Positions 17,138 to 24,892 of a stretch of 64,000 nt of DNA are shown here, piece after piece; positions within the stretch are counted from its first letter, which is position 1, and each line of letters opens with the position of its first letter. Source of the stretch: Euzebya pacifica (GTDB lineage Bacteria > Actinomycetota > Nitriliruptoria > Euzebyales > Euzebyaceae); assembly GCF_003344865.1 (NCBI RefSeq), contig NZ_CP031165.1, forward strand, positions 2,795,910 to 2,859,909, given 5' to 3'. Under the pieces are notes generated by a model that ran no database searches, was not told the DNA's origin, and was given only the letters and a program-made list of their open reading frames with translations. Both the position numbers and the translations under genes were made by a program.

Positions 17138-17143
17138 TAGATT
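17138..17143 (+). promoter_or_regulatory. -10 box for a probably leaderless LCCL lipoprotein message
   Basis: TAGATT ends seven bases before the ATG at 17151, and no ribosome-binding site lies between them. Confidence 0.4.
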
Positions 17144-17150
17144 GCCGGCC

Positions 17151-17576
17151 ATGACGAACTCGACCCCGTGGCTGCGTGGCAGCCTGCTGGCCCTGATGCT
17201 CCTCGTGACCGCGTGTGGGGGCGGCGGGGACGACGTTGGAACCGAGCGACAGCCGGAGGTGGCCGTCGCCGAGGAGTTCGACGCCGAGTGGTCGCGCAAC
17301 GCCACCGAGCTACGGGGCAACGACGGCGAGCGGTACGCCTACACCTGCCCGCCGGCCGGTAGCGCCTCGTCGGTCTGGGGCACGGGGCCCTACACCGACG
17401 ACTCCTCGGTCTGCACCGCGGCCGTCCACGCCGGGCTGATCACCTTCGACGACGGTGGCCGGGTGGTCTTCGAGATCGAGCCGGGCCTCGAGGCCTACCC
17501 CGAGGGCGAGGCCAACGGGGTGGCCGCGTCCTCGTGGCCCAGCTGGCCTGGCTCGTTCTCCTTCGTCAGCCGCTAG
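17151..17576 (+). CDS. Small lipoprotein with LCCL-type domain
   Basis: 141 residues. The signal peptide ends in lipobox LVTAC, followed by a Gly/Asp linker. Residues about 55-141 resemble an LCCL domain: a Cys in YAYTCPPAG, then VWGTGPYTDDSSVCTAAVHAGLI, the pattern of an LCCL core with its conserved aromatic-GTG-Y and AAxHAG, and a final SWPGSFSFV strand. LCCL domains bind lipids or carbohydrates in known eukaryotic proteins; bacterial members are mostly uncharacterised secreted proteins. Its stop codon shares the CTAG tetranucleotide with the stop of the convergent E1 beta gene. Confidence 0.75.
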   Translation: MTNSTPWLRGSLLALMLLVTACGGGGDDVGTERQPEVAVAEEFDAEWSRNATELRGNDGERYAYTCPPAGSASSVWGTGPYTDDSSVCTAAVHAGLITFDDGGRVVFEIEPGLEAYPEGEANGVAASSWPSWPGSFSFVSR

Positions 17577-18586
17577 ATCGCCATCGTCTCGGTCAGGTAG
17601 CCGGCCAGGCGGTCCGGTCCGGGGAAGTAGTCCCACTCCTGCGCGTGCGGGTACGGGGTGTCCCACCCGGTCACCCGCCGGACGGGGGCCTCCAGGTGGA
17701 AGAAGCAGTAGCGCTGGACGAGGGCGGCCAGCTCGGCGCCGAAGCCGCTGGTGTGGGTCGCCTCGTGCGCCACGACACAGCGACCGGTCTTCTTGACCGA
17801 CTCCACGATCGTGTCCAGGTCCAGCGGCAGCAGGGTGCGCAGGTCGACGACGTCGGCCTCGACACCGGCCTGTTCGGCCGCCGCCAGGGCGACGTGGACC
17901 ATCGTCCCGTACGCCAGGATCGTGATGTCCGACCCCTCGCTGGCCATCGCTGCCTTGCCCAGCGGCACCGTGTAGTGGCCCTCGGGCACCTCACCCTTGG
18001 GGTGGTTCTTCCAGCCGACCGACGGACCGTCGTGGTGACCGTCGAACGGGCCGTTGTAGATCCGCTTGGGCTCGAGGAACACGACCGGGTCGTTGTCCGC
18101 GATGGCGGCCAGCAGCAGCCCCTTGGCGTCGTAGGGGTTGGACGGCACGACCGTCTTCAGCCCGGCGACGTGGGTGAACAACGCCTCCGGTGACTGGCTG
18201 TGGGTCTGGCCGCCGAAGATCCCGCCGCCCGTCGGCATGCGCACCGTGATCGGCGCCCAGAAGTCGCCGGCCGACCGGTGCCGCAACCGCGCGGCCTCGC
18301 TGACCAGCTGGTCGTAGCCGGGGTACATGTAGTCGGCGAACTGGATCTCCACGACCGGCCGGATGCCGTACGCGCCCATGCCGATGGCCGCGGCGATGAT
18401 GCCCTGCTCGCTGATCGGGGTGTCGAAGCAGCGGGTCTTGCCGAACTTCTCCTGCAGGCCCTTGGTGACGCGGAACACCCCACCGAAGTAGCCGACGTCC
18501 TCGCCGAACACGACGACGTCGTCGTCAGCCTCCATCGCCACGTGGTGGGCGTCGTTGAGGGCCTGGATCATGTTCATGGCCGGCAT
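17573..18586 (-). CDS. 2-oxoacid dehydrogenase E1 component, beta subunit
   Basis: 337 residues, standard for the beta subunit of branched-chain 2-oxoacid or pyruvate dehydrogenase E1. It shows VVVFGEDVGYFGGVFRVTKG, the TPISEQGI motif with the TPP-activating Glu, and the C-terminal EATHTSGFGAEL. It starts one base before the stop of the alpha subunit (TGATG overlap), so the two are translationally coupled. Substrate preference cannot be fixed from sequence; the alpha subunit looks branched-chain type. No E2 or E3 gene is adjacent. Confidence 0.9.
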   Translation of the reverse strand: MPAMNMIQALNDAHHVAMEADDDVVVFGEDVGYFGGVFRVTKGLQEKFGKTRCFDTPISEQGIIAAAIGMGAYGIRPVVEIQFADYMYPGYDQLVSEAARLRHRSAGDFWAPITVRMPTGGGIFGGQTHSQSPEALFTHVAGLKTVVPSNPYDAKGLLLAAIADNDPVVFLEPKRIYNGPFDGHHDGPSVGWKNHPKGEVPEGHYTVPLGKAAMASEGSDITILAYGTMVHVALAAAEQAGVEADVVDLRTLLPLDLDTIVESVKKTGRCVVAHEATHTSGFGAELAALVQRYCFFHLEAPVRRVTGWDTPYPHAQEWDYFPGPDRLAGYLTETMAI

Positions 18587-19836
18587 CAGATGCTGCCCTT
18601 TCCGAACTTGAGGAACGCGGCACGCTGGCGTTCGAGGTGAGGGGGCATGTGCTCGAACACGCCCTCGAAGATGTCGCGCTGCGCGGTGTTGTCGTGCAGC
18701 GTCCCGTAGCGCTCGGCTTCCCGCTGTGCGTCGGCGACCTGCTCCTTGATCTCGGCCTCCATGTCGGCCCGGTCGGCAGCCGACCAGTCGCTGATGGCCG
18801 CCAGGTGGCGGTGGAGCCGCTCGACCGGGTCACCCAACGGCCACTTCTCGTACTCGTCCTTGGGCCGGTAGCCCGTCGGGTCGTCGGAGGTGGAGTGCGC
18901 GCCCGCACGGTAGGTCAACCACTCGATGAGGGTCGGGCCCAGGGAACGGCGTGCCCGGTCGGTGGCCCACTTGGCCGCGGCGGACACGGCCAGGTAGTCG
19001 TTGCCGTCGACGCGGAGGCTGGGGATGCCGAAGCCGTGGCCTCGGGCGGCGAACGTCGCTGCACCGCCACGGGCGACCGTCTGGTAGGTCGAGATGGCCC
19101 ACTGGTTGTTGACGATGTTCAGCACGACCGGCGCGTTGTAGGTCGACGCGAAGACGAGCGCGGAGTGGAAGTCGCCCTCTGCCGTCGAGCCGTCACCGAT
19201 CCAGCCGGCGGCGACCTTCGTGTCGCCCTTGATGGCCGACGCCATCGCCCAGCCGACGGCCTGGCTGAACTGCGTCGCCAGGTTGCCGGAGATCGTGAAG
19301 AAGCCCTGCGCCTTGGAGGAGTACATGACGGGCAGCTGGCGGCCTCGGACCGGGTCCCGCTCGTTGGAGTAGATCTGGCACATCATGTCGACCAACGGGT
19401 AGTCGTCGGCGATGAGCAGGCCCTGCTGGCGGTAGGTGGGGAAGTTCATGTCCCCGTCGGCCTGCACCATCCGGGAAGCGCAGGCGATGGCCTCCTCGCC
19501 CAGGCACTGCATGTAGAACGACGTCTTGCCGGTCCGCTGGGCGGTCTGCATCCGCTTGTCGAACTCGCGGACGGTCAGCATGTGCCGAAGCCCGGTGACG
19601 AGGGTGTCGACCGACAGCTCGGGGTTCCACTCGCCGACGGCGTAGTCGTCGTCGTCGAGGACGCGGATCAGCCCGTAGGCGAGGTCGCGCATGTCCTCGG
19701 GCGGCGTGTCGACCGCCGGCCGGGGGGCATCCCCGGCAGCGGGCAGGTCCATGTCGTCGTAGGACGGAGTGTCGCCCGGACGGAAGGCGGGCTCGGGAAC
19801 GGTCAGCCTGAGCGGCTGTACGGAGGGGTCGGCCAT
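18586..19836 (-). CDS. 2-oxoacid dehydrogenase E1 component, alpha subunit (branched-chain type)
   Basis: 416 residues. The thiamine-diphosphate motif runs from GDGSTAEGDFHSAL to VNNQWAIST. The phosphorylation-loop-like region YRAGAHSTSDDPTGYR is typical of branched-chain 2-oxoacid dehydrogenase alpha subunits. An N-terminal extension of about 60 residues precedes the domain. With the beta subunit it would form the heterotetrameric E1 that decarboxylates the substrate and loads lipoyl-E2. A CACAAT sequence lies seven bases before the ATG, consistent with a leaderless or nearly leaderless message. Confidence 0.9.
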   Translation of the reverse strand: MADPSVQPLRLTVPEPAFRPGDTPSYDDMDLPAAGDAPRPAVDTPPEDMRDLAYGLIRVLDDDDYAVGEWNPELSVDTLVTGLRHMLTVREFDKRMQTAQRTGKTSFYMQCLGEEAIACASRMVQADGDMNFPTYRQQGLLIADDYPLVDMMCQIYSNERDPVRGRQLPVMYSSKAQGFFTISGNLATQFSQAVGWAMASAIKGDTKVAAGWIGDGSTAEGDFHSALVFASTYNAPVVLNIVNNQWAISTYQTVARGGAATFAARGHGFGIPSLRVDGNDYLAVSAAAKWATDRARRSLGPTLIEWLTYRAGAHSTSDDPTGYRPKDEYEKWPLGDPVERLHRHLAAISDWSAADRADMEAEIKEQVADAQREAERYGTLHDNTAQRDIFEGVFEHMPPHLERQRAAFLKFGKGSI

Positions 19837-19895
19837 GGGCCCGATTGTGCCGGACGTCGCCGACCCCTACCGGTGGCCGTTCCTACAGGGCGGAC

Positions 19896-20393
19896 CTACA
19901 GGGCGGACAGGGCCGCGTCGTAGTCGGGCTCCTGGCCGATCTCGGGGACCTGCTCGCTGTGCAGCACGGTCCCGTCGGTGTCGAGGACGACGACCGCGCG
20001 GGAGGCCAGGCCGGCCATGCCGCCGTCGAGGATCCGCACGCCGAAGTCGTCGAGGAACTCGGGGTTGCGGAAGGTCGAGCCGACGGCAACGTTGTCGATG
20101 CCCTCGGCGCCGCAGAAGCGCTTGAACGCGAACGGCAGGTCAGCGGAGACACACACGACGGCGGTGTCCTCCAGCTCTGCAGCCTTCTCGTTGAAGGTGC
20201 GGACGCTGGTCGCGCAGACGCCCGTGTCCACCGACGGGAAGATGTTGAGGACGACCTTCTTGCCGGTGAGGTCGTCGGAGGTGACGGGCTTCAGGTCGGC
20301 GCCGGTCAGGGCGAAGGCCGGGGCCTTGTCGCCCTTCTGGGGCAGCTCGCCGACGGTGCTGATGGCGTTGCCGCCGAGGGTGATGGATGCCAT
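19896..20393 (-). CDS. tpx: Thiol peroxidase Tpx (atypical 2-Cys peroxiredoxin)
   Basis: 165 residues, the usual Tpx length. Peroxidatic Cys60 lies in PSVDTGVCATSVRTF and resolving Cys94 in FAFKRFCGAEGI, the same spacing as in Escherichia coli Tpx. It reduces hydrogen peroxide and alkyl hydroperoxides using thioredoxin in the cytosol. Just downstream, 19880-19897 contains two direct copies of a CTACAGGGCGGA-like unit, the second overlapping the stop codon. Confidence 0.93.
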   Translation of the reverse strand: MASITLGGNAISTVGELPQKGDKAPAFALTGADLKPVTSDDLTGKKVVLNIFPSVDTGVCATSVRTFNEKAAELEDTAVVCVSADLPFAFKRFCGAEGIDNVAVGSTFRNPEFLDDFGVRILDGGMAGLASRAVVVLDTDGTVLHSEQVPEIGQEPDYDAALSAL

Positions 20394-20501
20394 GGGATGA
20401 AGGTCCTCTTGGTGGTTGACGAACAGGTCTCTGGACTGTCTACACGCCGAAGGGCGCGCTCGGAAACCGGACCGTCGTCGTGCCCGGTCAGCCGGCCCGT
20501 A

Positions 20502-21635
20502 CTAGGCGGTCATGTCCGCGGGGTCGAGGCCCTCGCGGGCACACCACTCGCGGTAGGCGATGGGGGAGATCTCGCTGGGCTTGATCTCGCTGCGGCCGCC
20601 CCAGAACACGTTGGTGTAGGAGACGGGGATGCCGACGGACTCGAGGTGGGCGTCGATGGCGGCCTTGTGCTCCAGCACCCGCTCCTTGTCGGTCCCGTGG
20701 GACACACCCATGATGTTGACGTCGGCGAACTCGGGGCCGCCCTCGCGCCAGTAGGCGTGGGTCATGCAGTGGTGCCGCCCGACCTCCTGGCCGGCGCGCA
20801 GCTGCTCGCCCTCCGGCACCCGCCAGTGGAACAGGGCGTTGTAGCGGGTCACCTGGGTGCCGTCGCTGTGCTTCTTGACGTGCTCGAGGAACGTGGAGAA
20901 CCGGCCGATGACCCGCCGCTCGTTGAGGGACGCCGCGACCTCACAGAAGTCCTCGATGGTCTCGCCGGCCTCGGCGGCGCGGGCCACCCACGGGTCCTCC
21001 ACGATCTCCGCGGGCGCGAACTCGCGCTTGAGGGCCATCAGGATCCGCCACTCGCGGTCGGTCAGGTCCACGATCTTGGTGTCCAGCACGCGACCCGGCT
21101 CGTCGGTCTTCTCGCCCGGCTCGATCGTGCGACGACGCACGTGCCCGACACCCAGCGCGAAGAGCTTCTTCGCCGGCAGCAGCCGATAGCCCTGCGCACC
21201 CGTCTTCGTCATCAGGTACCGGCAGTGCGCGTCCATGTCGTAGGGCTTCGGGACCTTGAGGGTGGTCCACAGCTTGTACTGGCTGCCCGGCGTCTCGCGG
21301 TCGGTCGTCCTGGTCACGACATGACCGCTGAACGGGTCCTGCTCGAACATGTAGTCGAACGTGGCCTTGATGTCGTCCTGCGGCACCTTCCACGCGACCA
21401 GCGCGCCGGGGGCCAGGGAGGTGGCCATCAGCGTCTGGCGGATGCGGCGGATCGTGCCGGCCTCCACCATCGCGCGAAGTCGTTCGAGGACGGTGTCGAG
21501 GTCCACCCCCGAGTCCTCGGCGATGGTCCGGAAGGGGTAGCGGTGGAACCCCTGGATCCGGTCCTCCGACACCTTGAGGATCTGGGAGTTGACGGCGTCG
21601 TCGACGCCTGCAGGCACGGCTTCAGCAGTTGACAT
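20502..21635 (-). CDS. Lrp/AsnC-type double-module protein resembling siroheme decarboxylase AhbA/AhbB
   Basis: 377 residues from the ATG at 21635 (MSTAEAVP). Two AsnC-like modules occur in tandem. The first begins with a winged-helix segment (IAEDSGVDLDTVLERL, GTIRRI). The second begins near residue 185 (LTDREWRILMALKREF, LNERRVIGRFS). Each helix-turn-helix is followed by an alpha/beta ligand-binding segment (LVAWKVPQ, FHWRVPEGE, HHCMTHAYWRE). This resembles the AhbA-AhbB / NirD-NirL family, which decarboxylates siroheme or its derivatives, here fused in one chain. No heme d1 or alternative heme genes are adjacent, so a regulator role is equally possible. Confidence 0.7.
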   Translation of the reverse strand: MSTAEAVPAGVDDAVNSQILKVSEDRIQGFHRYPFRTIAEDSGVDLDTVLERLRAMVEAGTIRRIRQTLMATSLAPGALVAWKVPQDDIKATFDYMFEQDPFSGHVVTRTTDRETPGSQYKLWTTLKVPKPYDMDAHCRYLMTKTGAQGYRLLPAKKLFALGVGHVRRRTIEPGEKTDEPGRVLDTKIVDLTDREWRILMALKREFAPAEIVEDPWVARAAEAGETIEDFCEVAASLNERRVIGRFSTFLEHVKKHSDGTQVTRYNALFHWRVPEGEQLRAGQEVGRHHCMTHAYWREGGPEFADVNIMGVSHGTDKERVLEHKAAIDAHLESVGIPVSYTNVFWGGRSEIKPSEISPIAYREWCAREGLDPADMTA

Positions 21636-21672
21636 CGTCCTCGGAGTGTAGGTCGACCCGCCATGCACGCCG

Positions 21673-21678
21673 TACGGT
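21673..21678 (+). promoter_or_regulatory. -10 box for a probably leaderless alcohol dehydrogenase message
   Basis: TACGGT ends six bases before the ATG at 21685. It lies in the about 50-base gap between divergent genes; TACACT on the reverse strand nearby could serve the AsnC-type gene. Confidence 0.4.
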
Positions 21679-21684
21679 GAGGCC

Positions 21685-22701
21685 ATGCGCGTCACCACCA
21701 TCCACGCCCCCGGCGACATCCGCCTCGAGGAGCGCCCCGACCCGACCATCGAGCGTCCGACCGACGCCATCGTCCGCACCGTCGCCGCGTGCGTCTGCGG
21801 GTCGGACCTGTGGCCCTACCGCGGCGCCAACGACGTCGAGGCCGGCAACCCGATCGGCCACGAGCTGGTCGGTGTCGTCGAGGCCGTCGGCAGCGATGTG
21901 ACGTCCTTCCGGCCCGGCCAGTTCGTCGTCGTGCCGTTCTGCCACAGCGACAACACCTGCGCCCACTGCGCCGTCGGCATGACCTCGGCCTGCGTCAACG
22001 GTGGGTTCACCAACGGCGGGCAGGCCGAGCTGGTCCGGGTCACCCAGGCCGAGGGCAGCATGGTCGCCACCGACGGCATGCCCGACGACGACCTCATCCC
22101 CTCCCTGCTGACCCTCTCCGACGTGATGGCCACCGGCTGGCACGCCGCCGTTGCGGCGGGGGTGGAGGAGGGGGACACCGTCGTCGTGGTCGGTGACGGC
22201 GCCGTGGGCCTGTGCGGGGTCCTCGCCGCATCGGTCATGGGAGCCGGCCAGGTGATCGCCATGTCGCGGCACGAGCCCCGTCAGCGCATCGCCGAGCAGT
22301 TCGGCGCCACCAACCTGATCGCCGCCCGTGGCGAGGAGGGCGAGCAGGAGGTCCTCGACCTGACCGACGGTGTCGGCGCCGACGCCGTGCTGGAATGCGT
22401 CGGCACCGGACAGGCCATGGCGACCGCCTTCAACGTCGCCCGTCCGGGCTCGACCGTCGGGTTCGTCGGGGTGCCCCACGGGGTCGAGCTGCCGATCCGG
22501 CGCATGTTCAGCAAGAACATCGGCCTCGCCGGCGGCATGGCCCCGGTGCGGACCTACCTGCCCGAGCTGATGCAGCTGGTCACCGACGGCACGATCAACC
22601 CCGGCATCGTCTTCGACGCGGTCATGCCGCTGGAGGACGTCGCCGAGGCCTACCGGGCGATGGACGAGCGCGAGGCGATCAAGGTGTTGCTCGAGCCCTG
22701 A
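21685..22701 (+). CDS. Zinc-dependent medium-chain alcohol dehydrogenase
   Basis: 338 residues, a zinc-dependent MDR enzyme. Catalytic-zinc residues are Cys38 (CGSD) and His59/Glu60 (IGHE). A structural-zinc-like lobe with several Cys (CHSDNTCAHC, SAC) follows. The Rossmann segment VVVVGDGAVGLCGVLAAS is the NAD(P)-binding fold. Annotated relatives oxidise secondary alcohols or formaldehyde/threonine. The substrate is unknown here. The start follows a -10 box by only six bases. Confidence 0.9.
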   Translation: MRVTTIHAPGDIRLEERPDPTIERPTDAIVRTVAACVCGSDLWPYRGANDVEAGNPIGHELVGVVEAVGSDVTSFRPGQFVVVPFCHSDNTCAHCAVGMTSACVNGGFTNGGQAELVRVTQAEGSMVATDGMPDDDLIPSLLTLSDVMATGWHAAVAAGVEEGDTVVVVGDGAVGLCGVLAASVMGAGQVIAMSRHEPRQRIAEQFGATNLIAARGEEGEQEVLDLTDGVGADAVLECVGTGQAMATAFNVARPGSTVGFVGVPHGVELPIRRMFSKNIGLAGGMAPVRTYLPELMQLVTDGTINPGIVFDAVMPLEDVAEAYRAMDEREAIKVLLEP

Positions 22702-22727
22702 GCCTCACGCATCCACGCGTTCGTCCC

Positions 22728-24578
22728 TCACGCATTCAGGTGATACGGCACCGACGTGACGACGGTGCCGCGGCGGAACAGCAGGCGCCCCTTCAGCAGC
22801 AGCGCGCTGTTGTTGTGCAGGAAGTGCCCCCACCAGCGTGACACCACGAACTCGGGGATGAGCACCGTGACGATGTCGCCGTCCCATCGGTCGTCGACCT
22901 CGTCGACATACCGCAGCAACGGACGGGTCAGCTCCCGATAGGGCGAGCGGATGACGTCCAGGCGGATGTCGCCCGGGACCCGTGCCCACCGCTCACGGAT
23001 GGCGGTCTCGGCGTCGTCGTCGGCGACCACCGTGACCGCCAGCAGGTGGGTCGGGTGCAACGACCACGCGTAACGCAGCGCCTCGACGGTGCCGCGGTGC
23101 ACGTCGCCGACCAGGACGACGACGGTGTGGGCGGTCGGCTCGAGCACGATGCGGTCGGGCAGGCGCAGCCCCGAACGAACCCGCTGGTAGTGCGAGGAGA
23201 CGCCGCGGAACAGCACGACCACCGTCGGGATGACGATCAACGGCAGCCACGCGCCGGAGGAGAACTTGGTGATCGCCACGATCAGCAGGACGACGAAGGT
23301 GGTGAACGCGCCGACCCCGTTGATGGCCACGCCGCGCTGCCATCCCGCCTCGCGAAGCCGCAGGTGGTGGCGGACCATGCCCGTCTGCGACAACGTGAAG
23401 CTGGTGAACACCCCGACGGCGTACAGCGGGATCAGGGCCGTCGTGATGCCGCCGAACCCGATGAGCAGGGTCGAGGCCGCGGCCGCCAGCAGGAGGATCC
23501 CGTTGGAGAACACCAGCCGGTCCCCGCGGTTGGCGAGCTGCCGGGGCAGGTAGCCGTCGCCGGCGATGATGAAGGACAGCCGCGGGAAGTCGGCGTACGC
23601 GGTGTTGGCCGCCATGGTGAGGATGCACGCCGTGGCGATCTGGAGGACCAGGAAGAGCGGGCCGGATCCGAAGACCGCCAGGCCGAGCTGTGCGATCACG
23701 GTCTGGTCGTGGCTGGGGACCGGCATGACCGCCGTGGCCAGCACCGCGGACCCGAGGAAGAGCGTCCCGAGGATCGCGGCCATCCACGACAGCGTCACCG
23801 CCGCGTTGCGGGGCGCTGGCTTCTGGAAGGCCGGCACGCCGTTGGAGATCGCCTCGACCCCGGTCAGGGCGACCGCACCGGAAGAGAAGCCCTTGAGGAC
23901 GAGGAAGAGCCCGAGCTCACCACCGTTGAGTGCGCCCTCGAACCCTTCGGCGTCCACCGGTGACAGGCCACCGAACAGGCCGAGCTCGGCCTTGGCGAGG
24001 CCCACGACGACCAGGGCGCCGAACGTCACGATGTAGACGTAGGTCGGGATGGCGAACGCGCGTCCCGACTCCTTGACGCCGCGGAGGTTCACCAGCGTGA
24101 TCAGGGCGACGAGGACCAGCCCGACCGCGACCCGGTGGTCCCGCAGGCCGGCGAAGGCGGGGATCGACAGGATCGCCGCCACACCGGCCGAGATCGAGAC
24201 GGCCACGGTCAGGATGTAGTCGACCAGCAGGGACGCCCCGGCCACCAACGACGGCGTCTCGCCGAGGTTCTCGCGGCTGACGACGTACGAGCCGCCACCC
24301 GATGGGTAGGAGTGGATGGTCTGGCGGTACGACGCCGAGACGATCAGCAGCAGCAGGGCGACGGCCAGCGCGATCGGGACGAGGACCGGCAGCCCCAGCG
24401 CCAGGCTGGACGCGCCGAGGGCCACGACGAACAGGATCTCCTCGGTCGCGTAGGCGGTGGAGGAGATGGCGTCGGAGGAGAAGACCGCGAGGCCGACGCG
24501 TTTGGAGATGCGCTGCTCGTCGATCTCGCTGCTGGCCAGCGGAGCGCCGACGAGGGAGCGCTTGAGCGTCTCCAGCAT
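22728..24578 (-). CDS. APC-superfamily amino acid permease with cytosolic C-terminal domain
   Basis: 616 residues from the ATG at 24578 (MLETLKRSLVGAPLASSE), the usual conserved N-terminus of this actinobacterial permease group. An upstream ATG at 24674 would add 32 residues; neither has a strong Shine-Dalgarno. About twelve membrane spans follow, with the APC first-helix motif FSSDAISSTAYATEE. The last 150 residues (from about 465) are soluble, with a universal-stress-like fold possible (VVLVGDVHRGTVEALRYAW, VTVLIPEFVVSRWWGHFLHN). Transport substrate is unknown. Confidence 0.82.
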   Translation of the reverse strand: MLETLKRSLVGAPLASSEIDEQRISKRVGLAVFSSDAISSTAYATEEILFVVALGASSLALGLPVLVPIALAVALLLLIVSASYRQTIHSYPSGGGSYVVSRENLGETPSLVAGASLLVDYILTVAVSISAGVAAILSIPAFAGLRDHRVAVGLVLVALITLVNLRGVKESGRAFAIPTYVYIVTFGALVVVGLAKAELGLFGGLSPVDAEGFEGALNGGELGLFLVLKGFSSGAVALTGVEAISNGVPAFQKPAPRNAAVTLSWMAAILGTLFLGSAVLATAVMPVPSHDQTVIAQLGLAVFGSGPLFLVLQIATACILTMAANTAYADFPRLSFIIAGDGYLPRQLANRGDRLVFSNGILLLAAAASTLLIGFGGITTALIPLYAVGVFTSFTLSQTGMVRHHLRLREAGWQRGVAINGVGAFTTFVVLLIVAITKFSSGAWLPLIVIPTVVVLFRGVSSHYQRVRSGLRLPDRIVLEPTAHTVVVLVGDVHRGTVEALRYAWSLHPTHLLAVTVVADDDAETAIRERWARVPGDIRLDVIRSPYRELTRPLLRYVDEVDDRWDGDIVTVLIPEFVVSRWWGHFLHNNSALLLKGRLLFRRGTVVTSVPYHLNA

Positions 24579-24892
24579 CGGCGGGTGGGACTCGACCGTC
24601 GGTTGGGACGGGTCGTCGTCGGCCGGGGCGACGACGTCGTGGCGTCGGGGGTGGTCGCGGTGGCGCAGCTCCATCACCGCTGCGCACCTGTTGCACGGGG
24701 GACGATGGCATACCACATTCGTTCGTGCACGCTGTCGCTCTCCTGCGCTGGGGCCCGTCGACCGGGCACGCCTCCCCGGCCCGGACGGGTCGGAGGTCCG
24801 CGTGGAACCAGCCCCACTTCGCGGACGTGCCGATTCTAGCTGTGGACGGAACTGCTGCAGCGATGTCACGGGTGTCTGCGAGGGTGGTGCAC
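24579..24892. other. Divergent intergenic region
   Basis: A gap of about 310 bases between the permease and the helicase genes. It contains an in-frame extension of the permease to 24674, a short AT-richer patch near 24710-24725, and no recognisable RNA gene. Promoters for both genes are presumably here, but I cannot place -10 boxes with confidence. Confidence 0.4.

Noticed and set aside
19845-21632. Long forward open frame of 595 codons
   Set aside because: It lies opposite tpx and the AsnC-type gene, has shadow-like Gly/Asp/Val/Leu/Arg composition, and shows no domain.
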